Shown here piece after piece: positions 44,239-54,557 of a DNA stretch of 64,000 bases. The notes under the pieces are model-generated. The model was not told the DNA's origin. It ran no database searches and saw nothing but the letters and a program-made list of their open reading frames with translations. The DNA comes from Peronospora farinosa. Lineage: Eukaryota > Oomycota > Peronosporomycetes > Peronosporales > Peronosporaceae. Position 1 is the stretch's first letter. Every line of letters begins with the position of its first letter. The position numbers and the translations under genes were made by a program. Location: the NCBI GenBank assembly GCA_947646735.1, contig CANTFK010000129.1:124001-188000 (forward strand). Direction: 5' to 3'.

Positions 44239-45720
44239 CTAGCATACACCGTGCGTCGTAAGGCCCGACTTCTGGTGCCCAATGTTGGCCTTGAGGGAGT
44301 GCACAATGTCCTTGAAGTGCTTATTATTCGCCTTGGGCGACGACATCGCCGTGTCGACCAGGACATGGTGCTTCTCAAGAGCCTCAATGGCCTTGATAAT
44401 ATCTTCAACCAGCATGTTCACCATTTGCGACGAGAAATTCTGCTTCACGACCACACGCATGATCGTCAGCGATTCGGCGCCGCTGGGGCACGTGTAGGCT
44501 GGAACAATCCACCCGCGGCTTTTGAGCTTATCCTGGATGTCGAAGCACGTGTAGCGAGACGAGTCAATCAGCGCAAATGCCACGAGCGGCATGTGCTGCT
44601 TGTCCACGATACGGAAGTGACCAGTAGCCACCAGTGCTCCACGCAGCAATTGTGCATTTTGCATACCAGCTTCCATAATACGACGATATCCCTCAAAGCC
44701 GAACCTCAGCATGTTATAGTATTGTGCTATCACATTCCCCGCACCCTTGGAGAAGTTAAGTGTGAACGACGACTGATCTCCACCCAAATAGTTCACGTGG
44801 AACACAAGGTCTTCAGGAAGATCTTCCGGCTCGCGCCATACCGCCCAGCCCATACCAGCGTACACAAGTCCGAACTTATGGCCACTGACGTTGATACTCT
44901 TGACATTAGGTAAACGAAAGTCCCATTCGAGCTCCGGGTTTAAGAATGGGGCAATGAAGCCGCCACTGGCTGCATCCACATGCAGCGGAATGGTCCATCC
45001 ATTGGCCTCGTTTTCAGCCACTAGCATGTCATGGATCGACTTAACGTCTTCGTACTCTCCATTAAAAGTGCTGCCGAGAATAGCGCTAACTCCGATCGTG
45101 TTCTCATCGAGAAGAGGACGTGTGCGCTGGGACGTAAGCACGAGACAGTCTGGAGACACGTCTGCCTCTCGTATTTCAATCTCAAAGTACTTGCACATCT
45201 TATGCCAACAGACTTGCACGTTCGAGCCAAAGACCATGTTGGGCTTGTCGTAGGGCAAGCCAGCGGCGATCCGGCGGTCCTTCCACTTGCGTTTCATAGC
45301 CAGACCGGCCAGCATGATGGCCTCCGAAGAGCCAATGCACCCTGTTCCTGTGGCCTTCTGTCCAGGCTCCAGTGGTGCGTGGTACAGGTTGGCCAGCATC
45401 GTTACGCAGCGGTTATGGATCTCTGCTGTCTGCGGGTACTGGTCCAAGTCAATGTAGTTCTTGCGTAGACCGTCAACCATCAAGTCCTCGGCTTCAGGCT
45501 CCATGTACGTGGTGACGAAGGATGCCAAATTCATCTTGGGGTTGCCGTCCAGTGCCAGCTCGTCCTTGATGAGCTGGTGCGCTACACGGGCAGGCACCGA
45601 TTGCTGCGGCATCACATCGAAGGGCACACTGGCGCACATGAGCGGGTGGCCATACACTCCATCCGTTTCTCGCTGCACGGTAGTGCCATCACTAGAATAT
45701 TGATGCGCGTTTACTTGCAT
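44239..45720 (-). CDS. GAD: Glutamate decarboxylase
   Basis: A PLP-dependent group II decarboxylase converting L-glutamate to GABA and CO2, normally cytosolic and linked to acid resistance and the GABA shunt. The 493-residue frame has the family landmarks: ATGTGCIGSSEAIMLAGLAM (substrate/PLP region), HVDAASGGFIAPF (PLP-stacking and Asp pairing), and SGHKFGLVYAG with the Schiff-base Lys at about 277, then NYLGGDQSSFTLNFSKGA. The start at 45720 (MQVNAHQY) matches family length; an in-frame ATG at 45849 would add 43 residues with no family counterpart. No introns. Confidence 0.93.
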   Translation of the reverse strand: MQVNAHQYSSDGTTVQRETDGVYGHPLMCASVPFDVMPQQSVPARVAHQLIKDELALDGNPKMNLASFVTTYMEPEAEDLMVDGLRKNYIDLDQYPQTAEIHNRCVTMLANLYHAPLEPGQKATGTGCIGSSEAIMLAGLAMKRKWKDRRIAAGLPYDKPNMVFGSNVQVCWHKMCKYFEIEIREADVSPDCLVLTSQRTRPLLDENTIGVSAILGSTFNGEYEDVKSIHDMLVAENEANGWTIPLHVDAASGGFIAPFLNPELEWDFRLPNVKSINVSGHKFGLVYAGMGWAVWREPEDLPEDLVFHVNYLGGDQSSFTLNFSKGAGNVIAQYYNMLRFGFEGYRRIMEAGMQNAQLLRGALVATGHFRIVDKQHMPLVAFALIDSSRYTCFDIQDKLKSRGWIVPAYTCPSGAESLTIMRVVVKQNFSSQMVNMLVEDIIKAIEALEKHHVLVDTAMSSPKANNKHFKDIVHSLKANIGHQKSGLTTHGVC

Positions 45721-46045
45721 AGTAGAAAGAGAGAAGATGATTCGTGTCACTTGAGCTGGACTGAGCAAATTCAAAAGTGAGAGTGCAATCAATTGCCGAT
45801 CTTTTGATCTAGGATATTCTTTGCAAAATACCGGTACATTGTACTGCATCTACCGTTTTCAGTAAAAAATATAAAGTAGAAAGATGCCAAACAAATCAGG
45901 TCTCAAATAAAAATATGTACCGAGAAAATCGTGCAGCTGAACCGCTGCAGCTGTTACAGAACAGTGATGATTGAGACCGACGTACATAATGCTCAAAAAT
46001 CCATTTCTATTGCTCGCTTTTCGCTGCCACACGATCCTTTTCGCG

Positions 46046-48080
46046 CTACTTACTGCTGCTTGCAGTCCTGATTTTTTCCTGCACCTCGTCCTGCAAATAC
46101 GCAAAAAAAACACGAGTCACACGGATCAGTCCACAGAAACAAATACGCCAGTGAGACGCAAATTAGCAGCGTGAGGCCGTACCTGTAGACGTGAAAAGAA
46201 TTCCTTTGAATTGGAGAACTGCTTTGACGAGCCCTCGATCTGCTTGCCCGTCGTAATGTTCTTGGCACCGGCGATGCTCTCAAGCATCTTCTTCTTCTCA
46301 TACTTGTTGCCCAGGCCGGGGTTGAGCTTGGCCACCAGCCGCTCGTCGAATTCGCGCTGCCGCTTTTCCTTCCGCCGTGCGTGCTTCTTAGCATTGCGCA
46401 GCGCCTTGCGCTCATTTTGGGTCATCTCTTCCTTGGATTGCAGGACAGCCTCGCCGCGCTTGCGTTTCTTCTCGTATACCTCCTCCGGTGCCTTTAGGTT
46501 TGCGTCGCTTACGCTGATAGGCACCACTTCCTCCATTGCGATCGCAGGCACTGCAGGCTTAACCTGCAGTTCCTTCACGGCCGGTTTGGGCGTGAAGTGA
46601 TAGTTCGACAGCGCGTCAAGCTTCCAGCATAGGCTTTTAAACATCACATCAATCTCTTCCTGATCCTGCTTGGACTCGTCGTCCGCCTCAAAGCCCATAG
46701 CGGTCTTCATGTACTCCTTCTCGTAAATCTCGCCAAGGCCCTCCTTGGACTTCTCCATCGACACCTCCTCTAGCTTTTTCTTCTGGTCCTCCTCATTACC
46801 AGCAAACTTACGGATCACATCGTCAAAGTCATCCTCGAGAATACGCTTCTTGACCATTTCCTCAAGCGCAATAGACACCTCCTCCGTGATTACAGGAGCT
46901 GCCTTCACTGGTCTGTCGTAGTCTAGCACCGCTTCTAACAAACTATTTTCCGGTCGAGCAGCCGAGCGCACCTCGCCCTTCAGCACCCACGGCTTCTCGC
47001 TAATGGCCTCTCGTTCAAGTTCTTTAATCTCCTTCTGAAGGCGCTGGCGCCGACGCTGATGCGACGACATGATGCCGCGCTCGGCAAGCTCTTCGTCATC
47101 GACCTTCACTTCTTCGCCAGGCTTCGTGCGGTTAATTGTCGGGTAGTCCTCCTCGTCTTTACCGCCTTTCTGCATCTCAACATCGTTCAGCTCTTCCTCT
47201 TCCTCCTCACCCTCTAAAGTTTCCTCTTCATCCTCGTCTTTGAAAAAATCATCGTATTTTATGTCCTCCGCAGCTTCAGCATCCGATCTTTCCTCCATCT
47301 CTGAGTCATCATCGTCGTCTTCATCGTCATTATCATCATCATCTTTATTGCTTTCCATGTCTTCATCATCTTCATCTTCACCTTCCTCTTCCTCAGCCGC
47401 CTTGTCCATTTCGTCCCAGTCAAAAAAACCATCCTCCGCAACATCACGAGCCTTCTTGCTCTTTTTTTTCGTCTTCTTTACCTCCTTCTCCACTTTACCA
47501 GATTCGGCATTGCTATCATCCGATTTATCCTCCTCGTCACTTCTGTCTTCGTCTGAGTCTTTCTCCACCTTGTCGCTTTCAGCGTCACTGTCGTGTTCCT
47601 TCTCTTCTCCATTCTCTTCCTGTTTTTCCAACGGAAACAGCAGAATGTTTTCCGGATTCTTGCTAAACGTGCGGATGCGCTGCGTCATCTCATTCACCAA
47701 CGGACCGTTCAGCAGGCGGAGCTGCTCCCAAACCTGGTCTGCATCGAATCCGTCCACATAGAGCTCTTCCAGCGGCTGAGAGGCGCCTGTCTTACTCTGG
47801 TACTTGGATGTGTGATCATACGCATGCTTGGTGAACGCTTTAATCTCCTTGGCGACCTCTTCCGACGGCATGAAAAATACCTGCACAGGATAAAACAAGT
47901 ATTACACTATTAGTGTCGACATTGATGCCAAATTACATGCGACAGTGCAACTAAGTAACAAACCTCTGGCTTTAGCACCACGTTCTTGCGGAAGCTGGCT
48001 ATTACGGAAGCGTCCATGGCTGTCTTGATGGTCTGCGTCAAACAGAAGTTGCTGATCCAGTCAAACTTTTCACATTCCAT
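46046..48080 (-). CDS. MPP10: U3 small nucleolar ribonucleoprotein component MPP10
   Basis: Three exons (48080-47964, 47880-46183, 46090-46046) give 619 residues. MPP10 belongs to the small-subunit processome, with IMP3 and IMP4, for early 18S rRNA processing in the nucleolus. Signals: LYVDGFDADQVWEQLRLLNG near the N-terminus, long acidic stretches (about residues 115-270), RRRQRLQKEIKELEREAISE, KPWVLKGEVRSAARPENSLL, IYEKEYMK and the C-terminal SSKQFSNSKEFFSRLQ. The last exon encodes DEVQEKIRTASSSK. Reading on without that intron gives an artificial end, LTGVFVSVD. It appears intact. Confidence 0.92.
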
Positions 48081-48521
48081 AACGCCTGGACGAATAAAAA
48101 GCTCGATCTCATGGTACGACAGTATGTACGCCCATTAGTGCAATATACCGGCTGTGTACCGGTACTTTCGAACTTAAGTCGTGCTCGTACAGTAAGGCGT
48201 GCTGTATACATTTTCAACTGTATAGTTTTGTTCTACTCCAAAACCCAACCACGTGTGTTTATGCAAATTTCTACTCTTAATCTTTGTTTAAGCGGTCCTC
48301 ATCCCGCTGGTTTCAAAGTCTCGACTATCTAGCGACTTGCATATTGTTCGACCTACATTTATCACGCTCAATATTATTATGAGCGAATTTACTCGCCTTG
48401 TGACCGCTGTCCTCGAGCTTAATGCCCCAGCCACGTCAACTTCATATACTGAAATTGGCCGCTCGCATTTCATCGCTATTGCGTCTACACGGCCACAACC
48501 TCGTACTGCCACCGTCACCTC
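48081..48521. other. Intergenic between MPP10 and the SWIB gene
   Basis: About 440 bases with no supported gene; 5' flank of MPP10 and 3' flank of the SWIB gene, both on the minus strand. Confidence 0.5.
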
Positions 48522-49673
48522 TCATTTACCTTTCCGAGTTTTCTTCTTGGGCTTGTTCTCATCCTCGTCACTCGATAATCCGTCGCGCGGGATGTCGGTC
48601 CAGCCGCCTGGAGGCAAATCTACCAATTTGCGTGCGTGGCGCTTGATATATTTGTTCATAGAGAACATGGTGAAAGAGTCCCGCTGAAAAACCTGCCGCA
48701 TCCTATTGTCCAGAAGAATGGTGCGTTTATCCTGCGGATCCTGCAGGTCGTGCTCATGAATGTATGCCCACAATGCCTTCACGATCTGCGGCCGTGCCAA
48801 ACGGTCACTACCGACGAGCGAAGCCAGTTCCGGTGACAGGGACAGCTCCGTGTTGAACGGGTTTGCCTTCTTTTTGACTTCATCGTCTCCCTCTTCCGTC
48901 GAAGTGGTTTTCTTTTTTCGCTTAGCCGGCTTCTTCTTCGCCTTTGCTTCCGTGTCTTCATCACTTGAGACGCCATCACGCGGGATCTGACTCCATCCTC
49001 CAGGTGGCATATCGTCAGGCTTGCGCACATGACGTTTGACAAACTTGTTCATACTAAACATCGTGAACGAGTCACGTTGGAACACGCCACGCAGTGTATC
49101 ATCCAAGATAATGGACTTCTTATTGTTTGGATCCTGCAAGTTGTGCTCTCGTATGTAGGCCCATAGTGCCTTGACAACTTGAGGTCTCGCCATAGTCTCT
49201 GCACCTACAACCTGTGCAAGCTCTGGAGACAAGCACAACTGAGCATTAAAGCCTCCTCCCCCACCCGTCTTCTTGCCTTCCTCCCCCTCTGCCTTCCGTT
49301 TGCGTTTCTTCGGTGTCGCCTTCTTCTTCGTAAGTGCCGTCTTTTTCTTCCTCTGTCCTTCCTGCTTGTCCTCCTCGTCGTCTTCATCGTCGTCACTTGG
49401 TTCCGGCTCTAGCCCCTTATCCTCATCGTCGGCCTGCTGCTGTTCAATAACCTCCAGAATCGTCGCATTAATCACGTCTTTGTAATTCGACAGGTCCGTG
49501 TGGAACTCCGCCTCCAGTTGCTTCCGGATCATGCGACGTGAGAGCTGCTCTAGATCCGCGTCTTTGAGAATGCGACAGATGGCGTTCGCGATCTGGGTCA
49601 CGTCTACGGCTGGCGTCATGGGCTTCTGGTCCAATTCCAACAGGTCCACTTTTGGCTCCATGCCGTCGCTCAT
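48522..49673 (-). CDS. DEK_C and double SWIB domain protein
   Basis: 383 residues from an ATG at 49673 (MSDGMEPKVDLL). Residues about 25-80 form a DEK C-terminal-type domain (ICRILKDADLEQLSRRMIRK). Acidic and Lys-rich linkers follow. There are two SWIB/MDM2-like domains, about 141-214 and 271-344, each with LSPELAxxVG, RPQxVKALWAYIxEHxLQDP and FSMNKxxKRHxRK. SWIB proteins act in chromatin remodelling or transcription complexes; this arrangement resembles yeast UAF30/TRI1-type proteins, which is an inference. Basic patches suggest nuclear location. An upstream ATG at 49808 is possible but adds an unconserved segment. Confidence 0.9.
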   Translation of the reverse strand: MSDGMEPKVDLLELDQKPMTPAVDVTQIANAICRILKDADLEQLSRRMIRKQLEAEFHTDLSNYKDVINATILEVIEQQQADDEDKGLEPEPSDDDEDDEEDKQEGQRKKKTALTKKKATPKKRKRKAEGEEGKKTGGGGGFNAQLCLSPELAQVVGAETMARPQVVKALWAYIREHNLQDPNNKKSIILDDTLRGVFQRDSFTMFSMNKFVKRHVRKPDDMPPGGWSQIPRDGVSSDEDTEAKAKKKPAKRKKKTTSTEEGDDEVKKKANPFNTELSLSPELASLVGSDRLARPQIVKALWAYIHEHDLQDPQDKRTILLDNRMRQVFQRDSFTMFSMNKYIKRHARKLVDLPPGGWTDIPRDGLSSDEDENKPKKKTRKGK

Positions 49674-51740
49674 ACTTCTTAAAGTTTCGATAGAAAATTG
49701 TGTTTCTGCGTTAAAACACGAGGGATAAAACCGTGAAAAAGACCCCGGGAGCACACGATTCGAATAGTAGCAGGATCCCCAAAGGATTGCAATGAGCAAA
49801 TCCTTCAACTATGTTAATCATTCCATGCACAGTCAACTGAGGGTTGTAATTCCTTTCTTTCGCTTACAACTTAATCCTCTGTTGTTGTTAATAATAAAGA
49901 CAAAGTCTAGCAACTCTTACCTAGACGAGCGAGCTCATGGCACTCCAGACCATTCAACGCTTGGTCAAGTTGGCAAGAGGTACAACGAACGAACCCAGGT
50001 GAAAAACTAGTAATCCACGATGTGTCTGATTACGTGCGACAATTTCGAGGGGGCCAAGATCTGATGGAGAAATATGCTCGTGGCTAGCCGAAGTTGCTTC
50101 GAGAGCTTAGCAGCAGCGATGCTGCAGGAGCTTCAGTCTCTCAATCACCTTGTGAGGTTGTAGCATCTGCTGTACCGAATAACGCTGTTGTCGACCGCAT
50201 CGAGGAGCTGTTTTCCAAGTTTAGGAAGTTCACTCGGTCAGACTTGGATCACTTTTAACTACGTAGATTTATGCCGATGGAGTTTCAGTGGACAGCGTAC
50301 AAAAGAGACACGTGTTTGGTACATGAAGTCTTCATGCCGTCGCGCAAATAGATATCCATGCCGACTTCGTGAAGCAGCCGATTTGGGAAGACGAGATGGC
50401 ATGATTACAATAAACTGTGACGATGGAATAACAAAGTTGCAAAATACAATTATGATTCCCTACTTAGAGAACGCGTAGAGCAACTCTGAGGAAATCAGTT
50501 GGGTGCGCAGACAGTATCCAGATCAATGTGAACATGACACTGCGTAACATGGACGTCTCGAAGCACATAGCTGACGCTAGCCCATGCCAGTGCACGCATA
50601 TTTTGCAGCAAGATGAGTGTTTCCGGATATGCTTTTAAATTCGATGAACCGCTTTGTGACGTGTTGGCAGTACACCCTGGGCAACAGCTACTAAGCTACT
50701 TGTAGCAGATCCTTGCGACACAGGTATTTGGCCCCTTAAACTCTGTTCATTCTATCTACACTAGCATGTGGGCGATAAGCTCGTATACCTTATCGATGCA
50801 CGGCATAACTCAGCACACAGTATCATTTACATATTCTAACAGCAACCACATTTGATCATGATTCCTTGTAATGCGGCTTATTCAGCGATAGGAGTTGTAT
50901 CCACCACTTCTATCGCTGAGTTCGGTCATTACAAGGAATTATATCTATGGAAGTATGATGGCGACATCTTTGCCTTGGAGCTCTCATCGCTTATCAATGA
51001 AATCATCCACTCATGCGCAAAATCCTAATTGCTTCTTAGTAAAAACTACGATGTTTACCCTTTTGACTCGTCGACCAAACAAACCGAGATGTTTATCATT
51101 GTTGACCTGCATTTTTTCCATGCAGCACGTACTATGACTGTCTAATATCTCTACTTTTCCCTAAAGCATCGATCGTTCTACGGAGGAGAAGGACAGTGGG
51201 AAAATGATATTGTGACTTTTGTTTGTGACATCTACAGGCTCAGCGCATTGCATAGGGAGATCTTAAGAACTTTGCAAGTGATGAGATAGAAGGTTTTACG
51301 ACGTTTCGCTCGTGCAGTCACTTATACGTCTCGTTTACTAATGCTAGACGGTATTGTGCTGATGGATTTTCAGCTGAATATGTGTGCCGGCTTATTCTTC
51401 AGTGTTTGCTCTAGGATAAATCTCTAACAGATAGTAGTATTGTGTTGTCAGCAACTCTGATATCACGAAACACGAAAGCACTATGAGTCCTTTACGCAAC
51501 GAGACTGCAGTAGCAAGGACGCAAGATCGCAATCAAATATAGCACCAGTTTGCACACTTGATCACTGCAGTTGTTTTTTCCATGATAGTTTAGTGATCAA
51601 GTAAACAACGATGCCGAACCAATAGCTCGAGCAACAGTTACCACACCTCCCATCCACCGCTGCACAGGGTGCTTCCCAAAATCTGCATTCTTGTTTTTGT
51701 AATCTAGGCGCGCGTATTCTATCAAACACATCTATCCCCT
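49674..51740. other. 2-kb intergenic region, no supported gene
   Basis: The plus strand around 50060-50240 has a short open stretch (VVDRIEELFSKFRKFTRSDL) ending in stops, possibly a decayed gene. A hairpin-forming inverted repeat lies at 50861-50939. Nothing else is recognised. Confidence 0.45.
50861..50939. repeat. Imperfect inverted repeat, about 30-base arms
   Basis: ATTCCTTGTAATGCGGCTTA and on to AGCGATAG (50861-50891) is mirrored by CTATCGCTGAGTTCGGTCAT and on to AAGGAAT (50910-50939) with an 18-base loop. About 25 of 30 positions pair. Confidence 0.6.
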
Positions 51741-52669
51741 TTATCGACGACGAGTCGGTGAGCTTTGTGCTAACAATTGCTTCGTCACGTTCATTAACCT
51801 CTCCAACTCCTTTGGCGTCGCAGGTCCTCCAGCACTACAAAAACAACGACCACAGTAATCACTTAAGTCACACAATCACTTAACCAGCCAGCCAGCAAGC
51901 CGCCCAAAGTCAAAGCGTACATCCATCGAATACGTCCTTTTGTGTCCACAAGGTGCGCATAACCCACAAAACTATTGTCCAAAGCCATAGGCGTTCGAAA
52001 TTCATCGCAACGTCCGAAATGAGCAAATGTCATGGCGTGTAACTCCTTGGGGATCTTCTCCTGTAACCCTTTCGTGATGCTCCTACTCACAATTTTCATG
52101 TACCATTCCTCAATCACATTGAGCGTCACCGTCTGTACACGAGTGTCCACTTTGCCCTTCGTGTCACTCATAGCAGCCACAAACCCATCTCGCCAAGCTG
52201 GCAGCATATTCAGGCCGAAATTCTTGAAGGACGTAAGCACAAGCGTGACTTTTCCATTCATTACAACATTCTGCATGTCCATCTGCTTGCCTTCCAAAGT
52301 GTTCACCTTCAATGACGGGACACTCTTGGCTTTGTCCACTTGAATAAGCGTCTCCGTACCTTCCAGTACCTTACCTTCCGTGTCGTTAAGTTGCTTGAAC
52401 TCTGCAAACATATTGGGTCTGTACTTCTTCACGACCTTGCGATCTGCCTCCTCAATCATCTCATCCAAAGCTTCCAGAGCGTTCCGCAAATTTTGCGCCG
52501 GAGACGAACGCACCGACAGAATTCTCTTGTATTTTGATGGTTTTGTAGCGGTAGGAGGGGTCTTTTGTTGCTTAGGATCATCTGGTGAGCTAGAAAAAGT
52601 GGCATGAAATGGCATGCGACAGCGGCGTAGCGCTGATGCCGCATACTGAGACCGTAGTCTGAAGCTCAT
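51741..52669 (-). CDS. ATP10: Mitochondrial ATP synthase assembly factor ATP10
   Basis: Two exons (52669-51921 and 51834-51741) give 280 residues. ATP10 helps assemble subunit 6 into the Fo sector on the inner mitochondrial membrane. The N-terminus MSFRLRSQYAASALRRCRMP is Arg-rich and acid-free, as a mitochondrial targeting sequence. The ATP10 core follows: SLKVNTLEGKQM, VTLVLTSFKNFGLNMLPAW, VQTVTLNVIEEWYMK, and DNSFVGYAHLVDTKGRIRW. Splicing after RW restores the family-like end (IAGGPATPKELERLMNVTKQ); unspliced, the frame ends in an unrelated Leu/Gly-rich tail. An upstream ATG at 52756 would bury the presequence. Confidence 0.88.
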
Positions 52670-54557
52670 AGCGGTGGACGGCGAGAACTTGAACGGATTG
52701 TGTTGCACGGATTTGAAATTACGTTGCGGTAAAAAGTTGCAAGTTTTCAGGCGCAACGTAAGTTAAGGCGTCCATTGAGGACCAGACGGCATCTTGAACC
52801 GAGGCTCGTACGCTGAGCTATCGTCCGCATCACCCTTCTTATTACACATGTTTTATGACGAAACCCCATGCGATGCTAGTAAATCTGTTCTTCCCAATGA
52901 TAGACTGCACGCATCAGCGTGCCGTACTCGCTGTAGTATTTCTTACCAATGCTTGTACACTCGGCGAGTGAAAAAAACTAACGAGAGTGGCGTCGGCGGA
53001 TACAAGCAAGCCGTTGCCCCGCAAAACTGACGCCCTGACGAGACATGCGGAGCTTACGGAAGCGGATGAAGAGTCTTGAGTATGATTTCCGTTGACACGA
53101 TTAGACCCCGCCCTCCCCCCCCCCGCGCAGGGCGTTCTGTCATTCACTAGCCCTATCTCGCCTTTATTGCACTGCGAATCCGCTCGCGCATGCTTCTATT
53201 TTCTTCTCGTAGTACGTACAGATACGACTACTAAAGGAGGTATCCACTACTGATTCAGAAACGGTAAGAACGACGGGAGATGAAGTTTGTGCAACGCCCC
53301 GCTCCACTTGGCGAATCCCGCATGGTACTGACAACTTCAACGTGAGGTGCAGGTGACAAATAGGGCAGAACGAGGTGTCTCTGGAGGGGCGTGGCAAAGC
53401 AACTGTCTATATTTGCGTTAAGATGTGCAGCTGTTGCTAACTTTCCTGCTGCTACCAGTCGCAACGAAGAAGGGGTGGGCCATCGCGTCATTGTCGAGCA
53501 TCACTACGTTGGTAAAGAAGTTGCCACGCGGCTTGTCGAATCGGGTATTCCATGGCGTGCGTTGACACTCGACCATTTAATGTACGTCTCTATTAACCGT
53601 AGAGAGAGGCGCAAAGAAACCTCAACGAAAAGTGCACATGCAGCGATGCAGCGTTCGACACCACGGCGTGAGTCACGCGAAGCCTATCGCGGCAAGGGGG
53701 CACTCGTGACATAAAGCCGGTAGTTCGGACTCTCTTTTCAACCTCACACGTCGTCATCCACCAAGGGCATCACAGCCGCGCTACGGTGTCGACATTCGGA
53801 ACGTATGGTCCGTACACATGAGCTGCTGTTGTACTGCAGTCACCCTACCGTAGAACAATAAAAAGTCTGCACGGGATCAACTACCTTCTATAATACACGT
53901 TGCTAGGTATGAATAGATTTGCGTGACCAAGACGGAAAGACGACGCTTTGCTCTTCTGCACATAGCCTTGACTACAACCTTTTCTCCGTCACTTTGGAAA
54001 CAGCACTAATGGAAGTACGCCAAGGTCTTCGTCGGATTGACATTTTATCGAACTCAACGCTACTTTCTATTCGTAAAGTGCAAAAGCAGCTTTACAAACA
54101 TTCTTTGGCAAAATTAAGACCGTCTGGAGGTCAGGACAAGAAGTCATCTGTCCAACTTATGAACGTATTGCTCCACTTGCTCTTCACCACATATAGATCT
54201 ACTCTCGTAACATTCGGTGTTACGTCGAATCTGGTCTCAGAAAAATCACAAGTCAATTACCATACAAACTCTAAGTATTTCTTTAAAAACTTACGTATGT
54301 AAGAAAGCCGCATAGTTTATTTGGCTTCACCATCTTCGCCCTCTGGGTAAAGATGCCTTAACAATCCGACCACATTACAACGTACGTGCTCGAATCCAAA
54401 GAGTCGACAAAGAGGAGCAATCGCGTCGACGCTACGATCGACCTCTCCCCCTGCTCCCTCTTGCCGTGTGTCGCTCACAACTCCACTTGCTGACTCTCGC
54501 GCCTCGGTCTCGTTTGTCCAATCCATTAGGATACATAGTAGCAAGACTCGAATCGAG
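52670..54557. other. Intergenic region between ATP10 and the FYVE gene
   Basis: Plus-strand frames at 53391-53714 and 53919-54302 (107 and 127 codons) show no motif and begin at weak starts. A C-rich run lies at 53105-53126. No supported gene. Confidence 0.45.

Noticed and set aside
44206..44913. 235-codon plus-strand frame over the decarboxylase gene
   Set aside because: Antisense shadow of a strongly conserved enzyme.
45721..45849. 43-residue N-terminal extension of glutamate decarboxylase
   Set aside because: It exceeds the family length and has no targeting character I could defend.
47240..47761. Ser-rich 173-codon plus-strand frame
   Set aside because: It is the complement of the acidic repeats in MPP10 and has no independent signal.
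53391..54302. Two plus-strand frames before the FYVE gene
   Set aside because: No recognisable domain or start context; could be chance frames.
54468..54557. Upstream 30-codon extension of the FYVE gene
   Set aside because: The extra residues show no conservation signal and the ATG at 54558 directly precedes the zinc-ribbon start; kept only as an alternative.
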